Assembly: GCA_003049485.1 (NCBI GenBank)
Contig: PYST01000230.1
Location: 5,475-62,122, forward strand
Direction: 5' to 3'
DNA length: 56,648 bases
DNA from: Ophioceras dolichostomum
Lineage: Eukaryota > Ascomycota > Sordariomycetes > Magnaporthales > Ophioceraceae
The notes under the pieces: model-generated
What the model saw: the letters and a program-made list of their open reading frames with translations, nothing else
Told to the model about the DNA's origin: nothing
Databases searched by the model: none
Shown here: piece after piece, positions 10,301-19,857 of the stretch
Position numbering within the stretch: the first letter of the stretch is position 1
Layout: the number at the start of each line of letters is the position of its first letter
Made by a program: the position numbers and the translations under genes

Positions 10301-11274
10301 TACACCGCGCCGGCCGCACAGGCCGGGCGGGCAATACGGGCACGGCCGTCACGTTTGTGACCGAGGACCAAGAGAACTGCGCGATCGGCATCGCGAAAGC
10401 CCTAGAGCAGAGCGGGCAGCCCGTGCCCGAGCGGCTGCTCGAGATGCGCAAGGCCTTCCGCGAGAAAGTGAAAGCCGGAAAAGCCAAGGACCAGTCCGGG
10501 TTCGGAGGCAAGGGCCTCGAGCGGCTCGACAAGGAGCGCGAGGCCGCGAGGGTGCGCGAGCGCAAGACCCACAAGGCCGAGGGCGAGGAGGAGGAAGGGG
10601 CCGGTGGGGACGACAAGAACGCAGGCGGCGCCATCGGGAAAGAGGCCGACAAGAAGACGAAGGCCGCAACGGTGGCGGCGGCGTCTGCGGCGTCGGCCAT
10701 CGTGTCCCGCGACGCGGCGCGAGCCGAGTTTGAAAAGGCGAAGAGCGCCGCTGCGGCTGCCTTGCTTGGTGCTATGAACAGCGACGACAAAGCGGCAGCG
10801 CTCGCCGCGAAGTCAGGAGGGGCAGGGGCAGCAGGAGGAGGAGCATCATCAGCGGCGCTCGAGAAGGCAGCGTCGGCCGTCAGCGACATCAACGCGCGCC
10901 TGGCGAGGGCGGGCCAGCTCCGGCCGGGGCAACCGATCGACAACAAAGGGCCAGACGCGGGCGCGTTCCACGCCACGCTCGAGATCAACGATTTTCCCCA
11001 GAAGGCCAGGTGGGCCGTCACGAACAGGACGAACGTGGCCAAGATCCTGGAGGCCACGGGGACGTCGATTACGAGTAAAGGCATCTACTACCCCCCCGGC
11101 AAGGACCCGGGCCAGGGAGCGGAGCCGAAGCTCTACATCCTCATCGAGGGGGACACGGAGGTCGTGGTGGGGAACGCGCTGTCGGAGCTCACTAGGCTGC
11201 TGAGGGAGGGGACGATGGCTGCTGCTGATGCGGAGAGCAGGGCGCCGGCTAGTGGGAGGTATACTATTACCTGA
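7324..11274 (+). CDS. PRP5: Pre-mRNA-processing ATP-dependent DEAD-box RNA helicase PRP5
   Basis: Nuclear helicase that remodels the U2 snRNP for stable branch-site binding. Proposed exons are 7324-7473, 7558-7932 and 8035-11274 (1254 aa). The two introns (84 and 102 nt) have GTGAGT donors, GCTAAC branch points and CAG acceptors; both are stop-free multiples of three, so the region also reads through as one 1316-aa frame. The N-terminus is RS/RD-rich. The Prp5-type DPLDAFM motif is near residue 472. The helicase core holds a Q motif (KPTPIQMQALP, about 615), AKTGSGKT (640), PTRELA, TTGR, DEAD (753-756), SAT, ARGLD and HRAGRTGRAG (about 933). A long Ala/Lys linker leads to a conserved KH-like C-terminus (FHATLEINDFPQKARW, about 1153) that, with DPLDAFM, separates Prp5 from other DEAD-box proteins. 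Confidence 0.95.
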   Translation: MARPRTSRSPSPAGSQQSSRRSRKDEERRDHGGHRDKPRDRHRRSRSPVDVSNSRNTLSGREGLKSDANYSSPLASPQRRYRDRDRDRDHDSYRRRDRSIDRRDDDYYRGGRRDGNAHRDRRRSRDRSRNRDRARDRDRSPARRRRGSRDGDRDYRSRPDDLNDRIDSRRESTTDSSSRFRGDDHRSRGPNGSDSTGRLKESDVSDICAVSDTRGYSPLAYGDQRLVVNNANFSLRQPVKSAQTQAQLEADKKAERLAKLEAWKKKKEVEQQRKESEATPGSTRKLLAEMDEKASGASSAAAASPSLVIPVSGSPATPQSVPDASSAPSPVAPYPGKFDPKAIAKKSSARHQPPTVLGAIKGQPLPHTTAGNERKTGGVTATTAASLPQGKLSGGGFGFHKTSAEQGPAKRKLNLDDEETSKRKLAKLPDISLEGTDDTPYVVQDEDDDSEGDGFAETEEEAAAAARAAHDRREERIIQQSVKMQTDDAETNGASAPNGVTDATQVPPGEETAMDVDADVKPDEDVTMEEEELDPLDAFMAGLEQPGGGGGGAKSGAKSATKSKPAPVPEAYFSDDDEFGTNATEGPDAKAILAMAAKRKKKDIPAIDYSKIDLMPIRKNFWVEPHELSEMTDAEVAELRLELDGIKVSGKDVPKPIQKWSLGGLTRPMLDVVEKLGYDKPTPIQMQALPVIMSGRDVIGVAKTGSGKTMAFLLPMFRHIKDQEPVKDNEGPIGLILTPTRELAVQIHRDCKPFLKALGLRAVCAYGGPPIKDQIADLKRGAEIVVATTGRMIDLLAANQGRVVSLRRTTYIVLDEADRMFDMGFEPQVMKIFATGRPDRQTVLFSATMPKIMDALVKKVLSNPVEIEVGGKSVVAPEITQIVEIRAENEKFNRLLELLGELYINDDDVRALVFVERQEKADELLRELLRKGYGCMSLHGGKDQVDRDSTIADFKNGVCPVLVATSVAARGLDVKQLKLVVNYDAPNHLEDYVHRAGRTGRAGNTGTAVTFVTEDQENCAIGIAKALEQSGQPVPERLLEMRKAFREKVKAGKAKDQSGFGGKGLERLDKEREAARVRERKTHKAEGEEEEGAGGDDKNAGGAIGKEADKKTKAATVAAASAASAIVSRDAARAEFEKAKSAAAAALLGAMNSDDKAAALAAKSGGAGAAGGGASSAALEKAASAVSDINARLARAGQLRPGQPIDNKGPDAGAFHATLEINDFPQKARWAVTNRTNVAKILEATGTSITSKGIYYPPGKDPGQGAEPKLYILIEGDTEVVVGNALSELTRLLREGTMAAADAESRAPASGRYTIT
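7474..7557 (+). other. PRP5 intron 1, 84 nt, in-frame and stop-free
   Basis: Donor GTGAGT, branch GCTAAC, acceptor CTCCGCAG. Removal joins SPVD to RRYRDRDRDRD, continuing the RD-rich stretch. Retention would add 28 non-RS residues without a stop codon. Confidence 0.85.
7933..8034 (+). other. PRP5 intron 2, 102 nt, in-frame and stop-free
   Basis: Donor GTGAGT, branch GCTAAC and a TCTCTACGACAG acceptor. Splicing joins LKESD to PVKSAQTQAQ. Retention would add 34 residues without a stop codon. Confidence 0.85.
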
Positions 11275-12583
11275 AAGTAGAGAAGATTTATTTGGTCGGG
11301 AAAGGCAGGGTGGGAAGGATTATCTGTCTTTTTTCTTAGGTCCCCTTCTAAACATAATTCGATGTTTTACGTCGTCGCTTGGTGGCCTCATCTTTTTACT
11401 TTCTAGGCTCTCTCGTGTTGCTGGTGACTCTCTATCTGTCCTATATCATATGCGTGCTTCTGTAGGTACGATTAGCTGTTTTCTTCTGGAACTTCTAAGC
11501 TCGTAGAAGCACGAAAAGGAAGCAGTTGAAACCAGGAGAGAGATGAGTAATATCAACAAGATGTTCTGAAGTCCCTACACAAAGATATGCACAATGAATG
11601 CATTGCGAGATGCGAAAACGAGGTATTTCGGCGGATACAAACCAGTGTCCCAAAGTTGTCGACAAAATCGACCAAGCCAAGCCTACTAGGTAGTGACTGG
11701 ATCATCTCTCCTCTCTTATCCTAGAGGCTCCCTAAATATTGGCTTTATCGGAGTTGGCGATGGCTGCCTAGAAGAAGCAGCACCAGATTCCCTCCGGAGC
11801 TAGGTACCTACGTAGTTTGGTATATAAACCAAATCCACATCGTTTTCTCTCAGCGAAGTAGTCGAATACCACTCAGCAGCACAAGCTTGAACCATCACCC
11901 CTTCCCCGGGAGACTTCGCTTTTTTTTGGATTGCATCTCTTTTTCCTGATGAGACGTCTCGACATTGGATTTGTCTAGGTTTTTTTTTTTTTTTCGTTCC
12001 AGCCCGTCCGAGAGGCTGCCCCACTGGCTGATTTTGTTGCCTGGTCCCGGCCGTACTCGGTTGGTGGCATGGTGGTGTAATGGTATTAGCAAGCAGTCTA
12101 GGCAGCAGAGTGCTGGTTGCTCATGGTCTCTGGTCTCTGGTTCGAATCTGGGCTTTGTCGTTTGGATACTTTCGGGAGAGGTTTCCTTAGATTTGTCGTG
12201 CTTGCTCCCTTTCCCCCTTATTTTGCCCAGTTGACCTCTCCCAAGCCACGTTACCTGATATACCTGCCCAATACTATGGGGAGCGGCAGCTCTTTTTGCC
12301 CTGTATCACGAACCTAATAAACCAATAGAAATCTATCATTCAAAGGATTCGCTCCCGTTCGATATTGGATGTTAATGTTATCCTAGAAGTGCAGGTGGCC
12401 GGCCCAATCCATAAAGTGCAGGGTGATGAAAACTCCTTCAGTATCCCATCGTCGCAACAGAGGTGGGCATCTCCAGGGAGTAGTGTGCATGAAGTACTCG
12501 TCATACCATCTCTCCTTCCCTCGAAGGCGAGAATAATAAAACATATTAAGGGGTGGAAAGAGAAAAAGAAAACAGAAACAGGT
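11275..12583. other. Convergent intergenic region with a tRNA-like element
   Basis: This 1.3-kb region lies between the 3' ends of PRP5 and the small myristoylated-protein gene. It contains a 15-nt T run at about 11981-11995, the tRNA-like sequence listed separately at 12066-12160, and a TTTTT run at about 12292. No protein gene is supported. Confidence 0.55.
12066..12160 (+). ncRNA. tRNA-like sequence with Pol III A and B boxes; candidate tRNA-derived SINE or decayed tRNA gene
   Basis: A perfect A box (TGGTGTAATGG, 12073-12083) and a perfect B box (GTTCGAATC, 12140-12148) sit in tRNA order but 67 nt apart, about 23 more than in an intronless tRNA. Positions 12066-12072 pair with 12153-12159 as an acceptor stem at six of seven positions, two of them G-U. 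A T stem forms at 12136-12140 / 12148-12152 with three wobble pairs. The D-arm sequence resembles tRNA-Gly-type D arms. No convincing anticodon arm forms: the best option gives a CTA anticodon and needs an intron. This points to a tRNA-derived SINE head or a decayed gene rather than a working tRNA. Confidence 0.5.
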
Positions 12584-13130
12584 TTACTCGTAATTCATCA
12601 CCTTCCTCTGCTCCTCCAACGCCCTCTCGTCCAGCTGGCCCTTGCTCGCGTCCTTAAGCGTGTCCACCCTAGTCTTATTCTGCTCTGCCCGCAGCTGCTG
12701 CCCGAGCTTCCCCGTCGGTTTTGGCTGGTTACGGAGCTACGCATGAAAGATGGGTTAAAAGGAACGGACGTTAGCATCGATCGTCGAAGTCGGGGGGTGT
12801 CTTTCTCTGTCGTGTCACGTGCGAGTAACGTGACGCGAGTTTTGTCTGGTCTTCTTGTGTCTCTCCATGTCTTGTGCTTTGTCTCACCTGCGCGGCTTCT
12901 GCGGCCTTCCTACGGGCGTCGTCCGGGCTCGGACTTGAGGCGGACGCCTGCGGGCTTCCTGGGCCGCCGCCAGCGGTGCTGCTGCTGCCGCCGAGCGTGC
13001 GGGGAGGACCGCCGACGACTCGTGGGCTTGGGACGGCGGCGGAAGTCGGTTTTGGCGGAGCGGAGCCTAGGACCCGGCCGGGGCCCTGGAAGCTCTCACC
13101 CGAGGACTCCTTGCCGCAGCAACCCCCCAT
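12584..13130 (-). CDS. Small conserved fungal protein, predicted N-myristoylated and palmitoylated
   Basis: Product 131 aa from two minus-strand exons, 13130-12888 and 12736-12584, with a 151-nt intron (CAG|GTGAGA donor, CGTAG acceptor, phase 0). The protein begins MGGCCGKESSGE: Gly2 fits N-myristoylation, and Cys4/Cys5 fit palmitoylation, so membrane anchoring is expected. The middle is Pro/Gly/Ser-rich (VVGGPPRTLGGSS). The C-terminal exon encodes a charged helix (KLGQQLRAEQNKTRV... to VMNYE). Small fungal proteins with an MGxC start, a 'PPRTLGG' patch and a 'KLGQQL' tail recur in ascomycetes, but I know no function. Membrane anchoring is inferred from sequence only. Confidence 0.72.
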
Positions 13131-15041
13131 GGCGGCCTAATTGGCTTCGCTTTGTTCCTTGATGCGGTTGCTACTAGCCCAGAACGCGCCGGCTCCTTCT
13201 GGTCGCGAGCGGGTTTGAACGACGTAAGCCTAATCGAGATTGGACTGAGCGTGAGTTTCGCCTCCGGCTTTCGCCGCGCTCGTTTTTTATTCTTCCTTTC
13301 GAGGCTGGTAACAGGGTTGGCGGCGGTGGAAGTGCCTGGCAAAGGTTAAAAGAGAACTATGGACAGGTGGAAAGAAAGGCAAGGAAAGAAGCTGTTAAGC
13401 GATGACTATCGACGGCGGGCGGGGTCGATTGCGCGGCGATGCGCAACTATTGTGTAACTGGCTGGCTGACTGTGGTGGCGATGAAAATGAAAAAGAAAAA
13501 AAAATACTCCGAATTTGAGTTCCAGGATGTAGAGGCTGAACTGTTTTCACAACACGTAGTGTGACGGATGTACGCGTAGCACTTCAGATGCACGAGGCGG
13601 TGATGATGCCCCAAATTCGTCTTCTACAAAGGGTTGGTGAGGGGTGAATTTATCACGCATATGACTGGTATCCGAATGCGGCATCTAAACGAGCCGGGGA
13701 CGGGATCAGAGTACTGCTTGGATAGCGCGGCTTTGAGGGGATGGGATGAATGGGATGGGATTGTGCAGGTGCCAAGCACACATCACTCATATTTGGCAGG
13801 TGAGTGACACCAGCTGGGCACCTTGGTTGGGCATGAAGCGACGGGAGGCAACTTAAGCAAACCCAGAACGCTGCCAGAACAATGAGGCTCAAAGCTGTCG
13901 TCTCATGTTCCCCCGCAGCACAGGGCGTACAGGGCTCAAACATGACGGGCAGACAGTGAATTGTTCTGTGCGATACGGAACATAATGGCGTTGAGTGTCT
14001 CTCTTTACCAGTCAAGGTATTTCTGTGGTCCCCCAACGGAAGGCGGGTATCACAGGACAGGGTTACGGCATTTTAGAGGATGCCAGATATGGCTCAGCAA
14101 CGGAGTGGCCAGAGGACTCGAAAAGTACACCTAAAGTCTTCGGAAGTGCGAGGTACATCGGTCCAGAACTTGTAGGTCGCACCGTAGGCATTGAGGGTAC
14201 GTCGAGCTCCTGGCAGCGGTAAATCTCGGCCGCTGGTCTCCTCGCCATCGTCCACGCCCGTCGCCCACGAGGCGGTGCTAGCGGGCGACGGATTCGAGGA
14301 AGCTGACGGACTGGGAGAGGAGCGGATTTTAGGGACGGGACCCTGTGCTCGTGCTCGCTGCTGGGTGCTGACTTCCTGCTTGTGAACCACCAACCAACAA
14401 AGGGCGGCCCCGCTTCCAAGATACCCCCTCCATCCAACAGCCAAGGCGGGCCGGCTGGTTGGCCATCAAGGTTCTCAAGTCCTCACAACTGCAGCAACTC
14501 TGGCGTGCTCCATCCACACACTCATACATACAAGGCGTACAATAGTTTGCCGTAGGTTGGCAAAAAAAGGCTCGGGGAAAATCAACAATGGAGGGAACAC
14601 AAAAAATTCTAGCACCTCGCCGTAGGTGAGGGCGTCATCAAAAACACAGAAAAAAAAAAGAGGAAAAGAAAAAAGATAACGTTGTACCCGCTCAACAATA
14701 CGAGGGATTGCCACTTCCACCTTTACGTTTCACTACCTCCCCTCACACACACTCACTGTCGGTCGGCCGTTGCTCTACACCTTTCCTCGTCGTCCTTTCC
14801 CACTGCTACCTTTTCGAGTTGGAGGCTCGAAGGGTCGCGTTGGAGGTGAGGAACGAAGGCGGAGAGGACAGGAGTGGAAATCGACAGTGCCAATCTTGAT
14901 CCTCTCAGAAGTTCAAGCATCTGGCTGAGCAGTATATTACGGTATACTTCACCCGCCGGGTGCCCCTCAACCGTTTCCGCCCCGAGGCCTCCGAAGCCCT
15001 CAAGCAGGAATGTCAAGGAGCCATTCATTCTGGCTTGCATC
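13131..15041. promoter_or_regulatory. Divergent intergenic region upstream of the Zap1-like gene
   Basis: A 1.9-kb spacer lies between two divergent genes. A-rich tracts occur at about 13483-13503 and 14650-14680. Minus-strand open frames at 14063-14444 are Ser/Pro-rich without a recognisable domain and are not called. No ACCTTNAAGGT-like zinc-response palindrome was found by eye. Confidence 0.45.
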
Positions 15042-18000
15042 ATGAACAACAGCAACCGGCGCGGTCCATTTCAAAACCTGGGCCAGGTGCCCCCTTCAGC
15101 CGCCACACAAGAGACAGTACAAGAGCACCCGTCTGGTGCAGAACATACGGAACATGCAGAACGCCATTCCTCTACCAACCTCGGGCTCTATTTGGGTGAC
15201 GGTACCGTGTCCGTCATGTCCTCGACAGGCTCCGCTAGCCTCAATGGCCAAGTTAATAGCTTCAATAACAGCAATTATCACTCCGGGTTCGGCGGCGGAC
15301 CCCTCGCGAACTTCGGCAACCACAACGGCCTTACTACACACAACGTCCTCCACCACATTCAACACCAGTCTCTTCAACCTCACACGCTGCACTCATCCCC
15401 GTATCAGCACCTAATTCCACAGCCTCTTCGAACTGCGCAGCAGCAGCAGTCGCAGCAGCAGCAGCGGCTTCACCAGGAACTGGACCACAACCACCACAAG
15501 ACTGGCCCCGCCGGTGCCCAGCAACATGCTGAGTGGAACGATGCCACACAGGATCCGTTCGTAATAGGAGATCTCCTCATCGGTGACTCTCCTGTCGATT
15601 GGGACGCCACCCTCTTCCATCCCAGGGACTCAGCCGGGCGCCTCGGCATGGGTCTGAACGCCATGCTCGACCTCGGCAGCATGACCACACCCACGACCAG
15701 CTCATACCATGCGGCGCCTCTTCATCAGACAGCGAACGGCCGAGGGAGCGGTAGCAAAACAAAAGACGCCAAGCGGGCTGGGAACTCGGGGAGGGCCTGT
15801 TGCAGCACTGGGCCCGAACAACCTGGAGTGAGCGCACCGTGTACGAGAAGCCGGAGGAACTCGGTGACTAGTAGTTGCGACTCGGACTGCAGCAGCCAGT
15901 GCGATATCGGCGACCGCTGCGATGCCTCCGTCTGCGACTCGCCCCCTTGCGAGGATCCGCAATGCCAGACCTACACCTGCGAGGATGCTAAGGCCGCCGC
16001 AGCTCTGGCCTCCTTCGGGGAAGAATCGGATAAGGGACAAGGCAGGGACCTCACTGCAGCCCAGCTCACTGAAGCCCAACAACAAGGTATGTCCAGGGTC
16101 TTCGTGCTTCCCCTCGGTTTGCTTGTAATATTCCCTAGGTTTATGCGCTACTTTCGACTTCCAGTTTACGCAAACCGGGGGACTCGCGATGCTCTTGGTC
16201 CCTGTTGTGAGCGGTTTTGTGATCGCTCTTGTTATCATATGCCAGCGCCGCTTTTTGCTTTTTTTCAGTGGCTAACGGAGTGCTCTAGGAGCAATCGCAG
16301 CTGGAGCAGGACCCCTAACCTTCAGTCAGCACTCCCTCGCAGACCCGACTTCCTCTCATGCAGACTTCGAGAGCTTTTTCAAGCCAGATGCCCTTCTCCA
16401 ACACGTCTTGGAGGCACACGATAGCAGCGGCCAGGCTAGCCCGACATGCGTCAGGCCGTGCATCTTGGATGACCCCCGCTTCTTCAAAAACTTCAACCCA
16501 AGCTGCGTGCAGTTGCACGAGCAAGTATATGACCAGGCTGCCCTAGGAACACTACAGCCCCCCGAAAATGAATGCTTCACCAACTTCTACTGCGACCCGG
16601 CCGCCCTGACGGAGGAGTGCTCTGTTCCCTTCGCCAGTTCGGACGACTTTATCACTCACTTCAACGAGCAGCATCGTCCAGTCCTCATGAACAACCAGAT
16701 GCAGTGCCACCAGGCGCACCAGTTCTCATACCAGCACCAGAACCAGCTCCAGCAACTGCTTGGCCATTATCAGCATCAGCATCAGCATCAGCAACAGCTC
16801 CAACTACATCATCAGCAACAACCCCCTCCACAACATCCGTTCCTCGCCCATCACCACACACAATCACTCGACTCTTCTCATGCGCCGGTTCCGACTACTT
16901 CGTGCGCGGCAACGCCTACCGTGCCCTCGGCAAGTCTCAGTCATCAGCACTTTGTGCCCATGACGCCTTCATCGAATTCCCCAGGAACCATCGCGCAGAG
17001 TCTCGTCTCATCACCGATAAAGGCCGTCTCTGGCGGTCACCATCAGCCGCAGCTGCTCCCGACGCCTCCACCCGGGACTGGAGCCGGCTTGGGTCAGACA
17101 AGCGAGGCTATAATGCTGGCATTGCCCAGGCGCAACTCGATAGCGCCGTCAAACGCAGGACAGGGGGTGGATGACGGGGAGGATATCAAGATTAACAGGT
17201 GCCTCTGGTGCGATGATGCCAACGGATCTTGTGACCTCGTGTTTGGTACCCCGAAAGAGCTTAACGACCACGTCATCTCCTTTCATATTAGGATGCTGGC
17301 AAAGGGGTCTAGTGGCTACCTCTGTTTGTGGAAGGATTGCAAGCGCCAACAAAAGGGGTTTCCCCAAAAGAGCAAGATCGAACGGCACGTCCAGACTCAC
17401 ACTGGAGGTAAGTTTTGCTTGCTCGCTTTTTCTCCTTGGAGACGGTCTTTCTTTGCCTCATCTCTCTGTTCTCACCTGTACTCAGGGAAGAAAAAAACAT
17501 TTTTGTGCCCATCCGGAAGCTAACTAAAATTCTCCGACCGCTACACCACCACAACAACAGAGAAGCCGTTTCAGTGCAACCTGTGTCCCTTGACCTTCTC
17601 GGCAAAGCAGGCCCTCGATCAGCATATTCTCATTCACAACGACCTCAGGCCGCTGGAGTGCCCGTATCCTGGGTGCACCAAGAGGTTCCGGCAACAGAGC
17701 GCGCGCAGTAAGTCGGCTAGCAGCCTAGCCCCTGAATTTATTCCCCGTCACCGTTCACAAAGCCTTCACGTGATGCCCTAACTCTTCTTTCTCTCCCCAG
17801 TTTTGAGGGAGGGGGGGAGAGAGAAGAAGAATGAGAGAAGGAAAAGAACCAACTCGCTAACTCGCTCGCCCTCCCATAACAATAGCAATGCACCTGCGCA
17901 CTCACACAAAAACGAAGCCTCTCAAGTGCGACGAATGTGGCCGATGCTTCAGCGAATCTTCGAACCTGTCCAAGCACCGCAGGACACACCAGCCGCTAGG

Positions 18001-18316
18001 GGCCTACGCCTGCGAGCATCCGGGCTGCACCAAGACGTTTCACCGTCAGGACCAGCTGCGCCGCCACCAAAGGGTGCACAACAACGGGCTTCCTGCCGAT
18101 CCTAATAATGCCAGAGGAGGAGGCCGCGGCAGCATCAGCGTCAACCAGGGGGCGGCGGCCGACGCGAACACCAGTGGCGTGGATGACGAGGATGGTGACG
18201 ATGATGACGATGAGGGACATCTGACGATGGCGTCCCCCTCTGCTGCTTGGCTGCCGATGGAGACGGATACGGAAGATCAGATGGATGGCGTTTCGGAGTT
18301 GGGTGAGGGCTGCTGA
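15042..18316 (+). CDS. C2H2 zinc-finger transcription factor, Zap1/ZafA-like zinc-responsive activator
   Basis: Four exons: 15042-16086, 16289-17407, 17561-17707 and 17886-18316, giving 913 aa; all three introns are phase 1 (202, 153 and 178 nt). The first in-frame ATG is 15042. The N-terminal half is Gln/His/Asn-rich. Residues about 279-312 hold a dense Cys cluster (CDSDCSSQCDIGDRC and on), as in zinc-sensing activation domains. Fingers 1-2 (about 653-722) are the CxW-type pair (CLWCDDANGSC, CLWKDCKRQQKGF) found in Zap1. Fingers 3-6 are canonical (CNLCPLTFSAKQALDQH, CPYPGCTKRFRQQSA, CDECGRCFSESSNLSKH, CEHPGCTKTFHRQDQL), each split across exons. An acidic tail follows. Length and architecture fit Zap1 (about 880 aa); another six-finger activator remains possible. 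A further 44-nt intron (18303-18346) would replace the last residues with a Pro/Ala-rich tail ending at 18468. Confidence 0.78.
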
Positions 18317-18983
18317 GTACTGCAACTTACCCGCCTGTTGTTGCAGATGCTTCTCATGGGGTGGGCGGCATGATACCTCCTCCTTCGCACCCTCTCCTCC
18401 CCACCACTGCTGCTGCTGCGGCGGCAGGTGCATCATGCGCTCCCTCCCTTCTCGGGGACTGGCCGTAGCTGAGACCTGCTCCTTCCACACAGAAACCCGT
18501 GTCTGCTTAAGCACTCGCACTATATTACTACCGATACGACGCAAAAGGGAATTGGAGGCGCTCTAGGTCTTCTCAGCCTCGATGGCTGCTTGGTCGCTGA
18601 GGATGAGACCCAGCAGCATACACACACTTTCTCTCTCTCTCTCTCTCTCTTTTTTTTCTTTTATTTGTTTCGTGTGTTTTCCCCCTTTCTTTTCTCTACG
18701 CTTACTATGGGGACTGGCTCGACGATTGCTCTTTTGGCTTTCTTTTTGACGGGAGAAATTGGTTGGGCAGGACAGGAATAGGACTAGAGGGAGTTTTGTG
18801 GTATAAGGCTCTCAGGCGATTCTTCTGCTCCTTTATCTTCTTCTGGCATAGAATGGACTGGCTGGGGGGTTTGGGGATTTGGTACTAAAGCCGGGACACA
18901 ACTTTCCTCTGTTCCTTTCCTTTCCTTTTCCAGGTATATACCCACTCGGCCTTTCCTGTTCTTTATGAGGCTTTCTTTTTCGC

Positions 18984-19071
<88 letters not shown>

Positions 19072-19857
19072 TCCTATCAGTGGTCTCTGGTTTAGCAGAG
19101 TCTCGTTGGCAATCTGCGTTTATTTGTTTGCCTGTTCGTTCTTTTTCGCTTTCTGCTCTTGATTTGTTTCCCTGTTGATAACCCAAAAAAAACCGCCTTG
19201 CGAGCTGCGTATTTATGCTGGCTTGGACTAACTCCATTCTGTTATTCAGGAGGAAAGGCGGAACGCAGGAGTAATAGGGCAAAAGGCTGGATGGATAATG
19301 GGCATGGATGAATGCTCTGATGGCTTCGGGATATGATAATGAAGGATGGAGGTGGGGAGGGCACTTAGGTTAGGTGGTACTTTGGACCCCCCTCTGAGGA
19401 CATGATAGATGCTCACCAACCACTTATTAAATATTAGCGACTGATATATGATTTCAAGCTGAGGAGCAATTTCACTGTGAGGTAGCCTTGTGAGCACGTC
19501 CATCCCTTCCACTTGGTAGGTAGGCTGGAGGCAAATGAGATTGGTCGTATTAGAGCGAGAAGTTATTCACTACCGAATGAGCCTTTATTCGTGTACCACC
19601 TTGAGGCACGTTGGTCAGAGTTGGCTGTTGGAATTCAGGGGTCACGTCCACGGTGTTATTAACACCAATGGCCAATTCGCACAGTGACCCACTCCGTTGA
19701 CTTCGTTGCCTCAACCGTGTGCCAAGGAGGGTCTTCTCCAAAGTCAACAACACTTCACTTTTTCTTCGCACAATTTTTCACAGGAGTTGCTGGGCAGAGG
19801 AGGAACAAAAAGACGAATGCTTTCGATATCTGGCAGCCGCCGCCCACAAGCATCACC
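18317..19857. other. Intergenic, Zap1-like 3' side to CUS2 promoter
   Basis: This 1.5-kb stretch includes a short CT tract (about 18627-18650), the long CT microsatellite listed separately, and a T/C-rich patch before the CUS2 start. Frames reading Arg-Glu or Leu-Ser repeats across the CT tract are artefacts. No RNA gene was seen. Confidence 0.5.
18986..19066. repeat. (CT)n dinucleotide microsatellite
   Basis: An uninterrupted run of about 40 CT units, one of the longest simple repeats in the window, lies in the 3' flank of the zinc-finger gene. It is expected to be length-polymorphic. Confidence 0.95.

Noticed and set aside
14063..14444. Minus-strand frames upstream of the Zap1-like gene
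   Set aside because: Ser/Pro-rich composition only; no recognised motif or splice partner.
16267..16270. Alternative acceptor TTTTCAG for Zap1-like intron 1
   Set aside because: Using it brings an in-frame TAG seven codons later; the downstream CTCTAG acceptor after the GCTAAC branch keeps the frame.
18833..19282. Minus-strand 149-codon frame with a long Arg-Glu repeat
   Set aside because: It is the translation of the CT microsatellite; no domain and no sign of selection.
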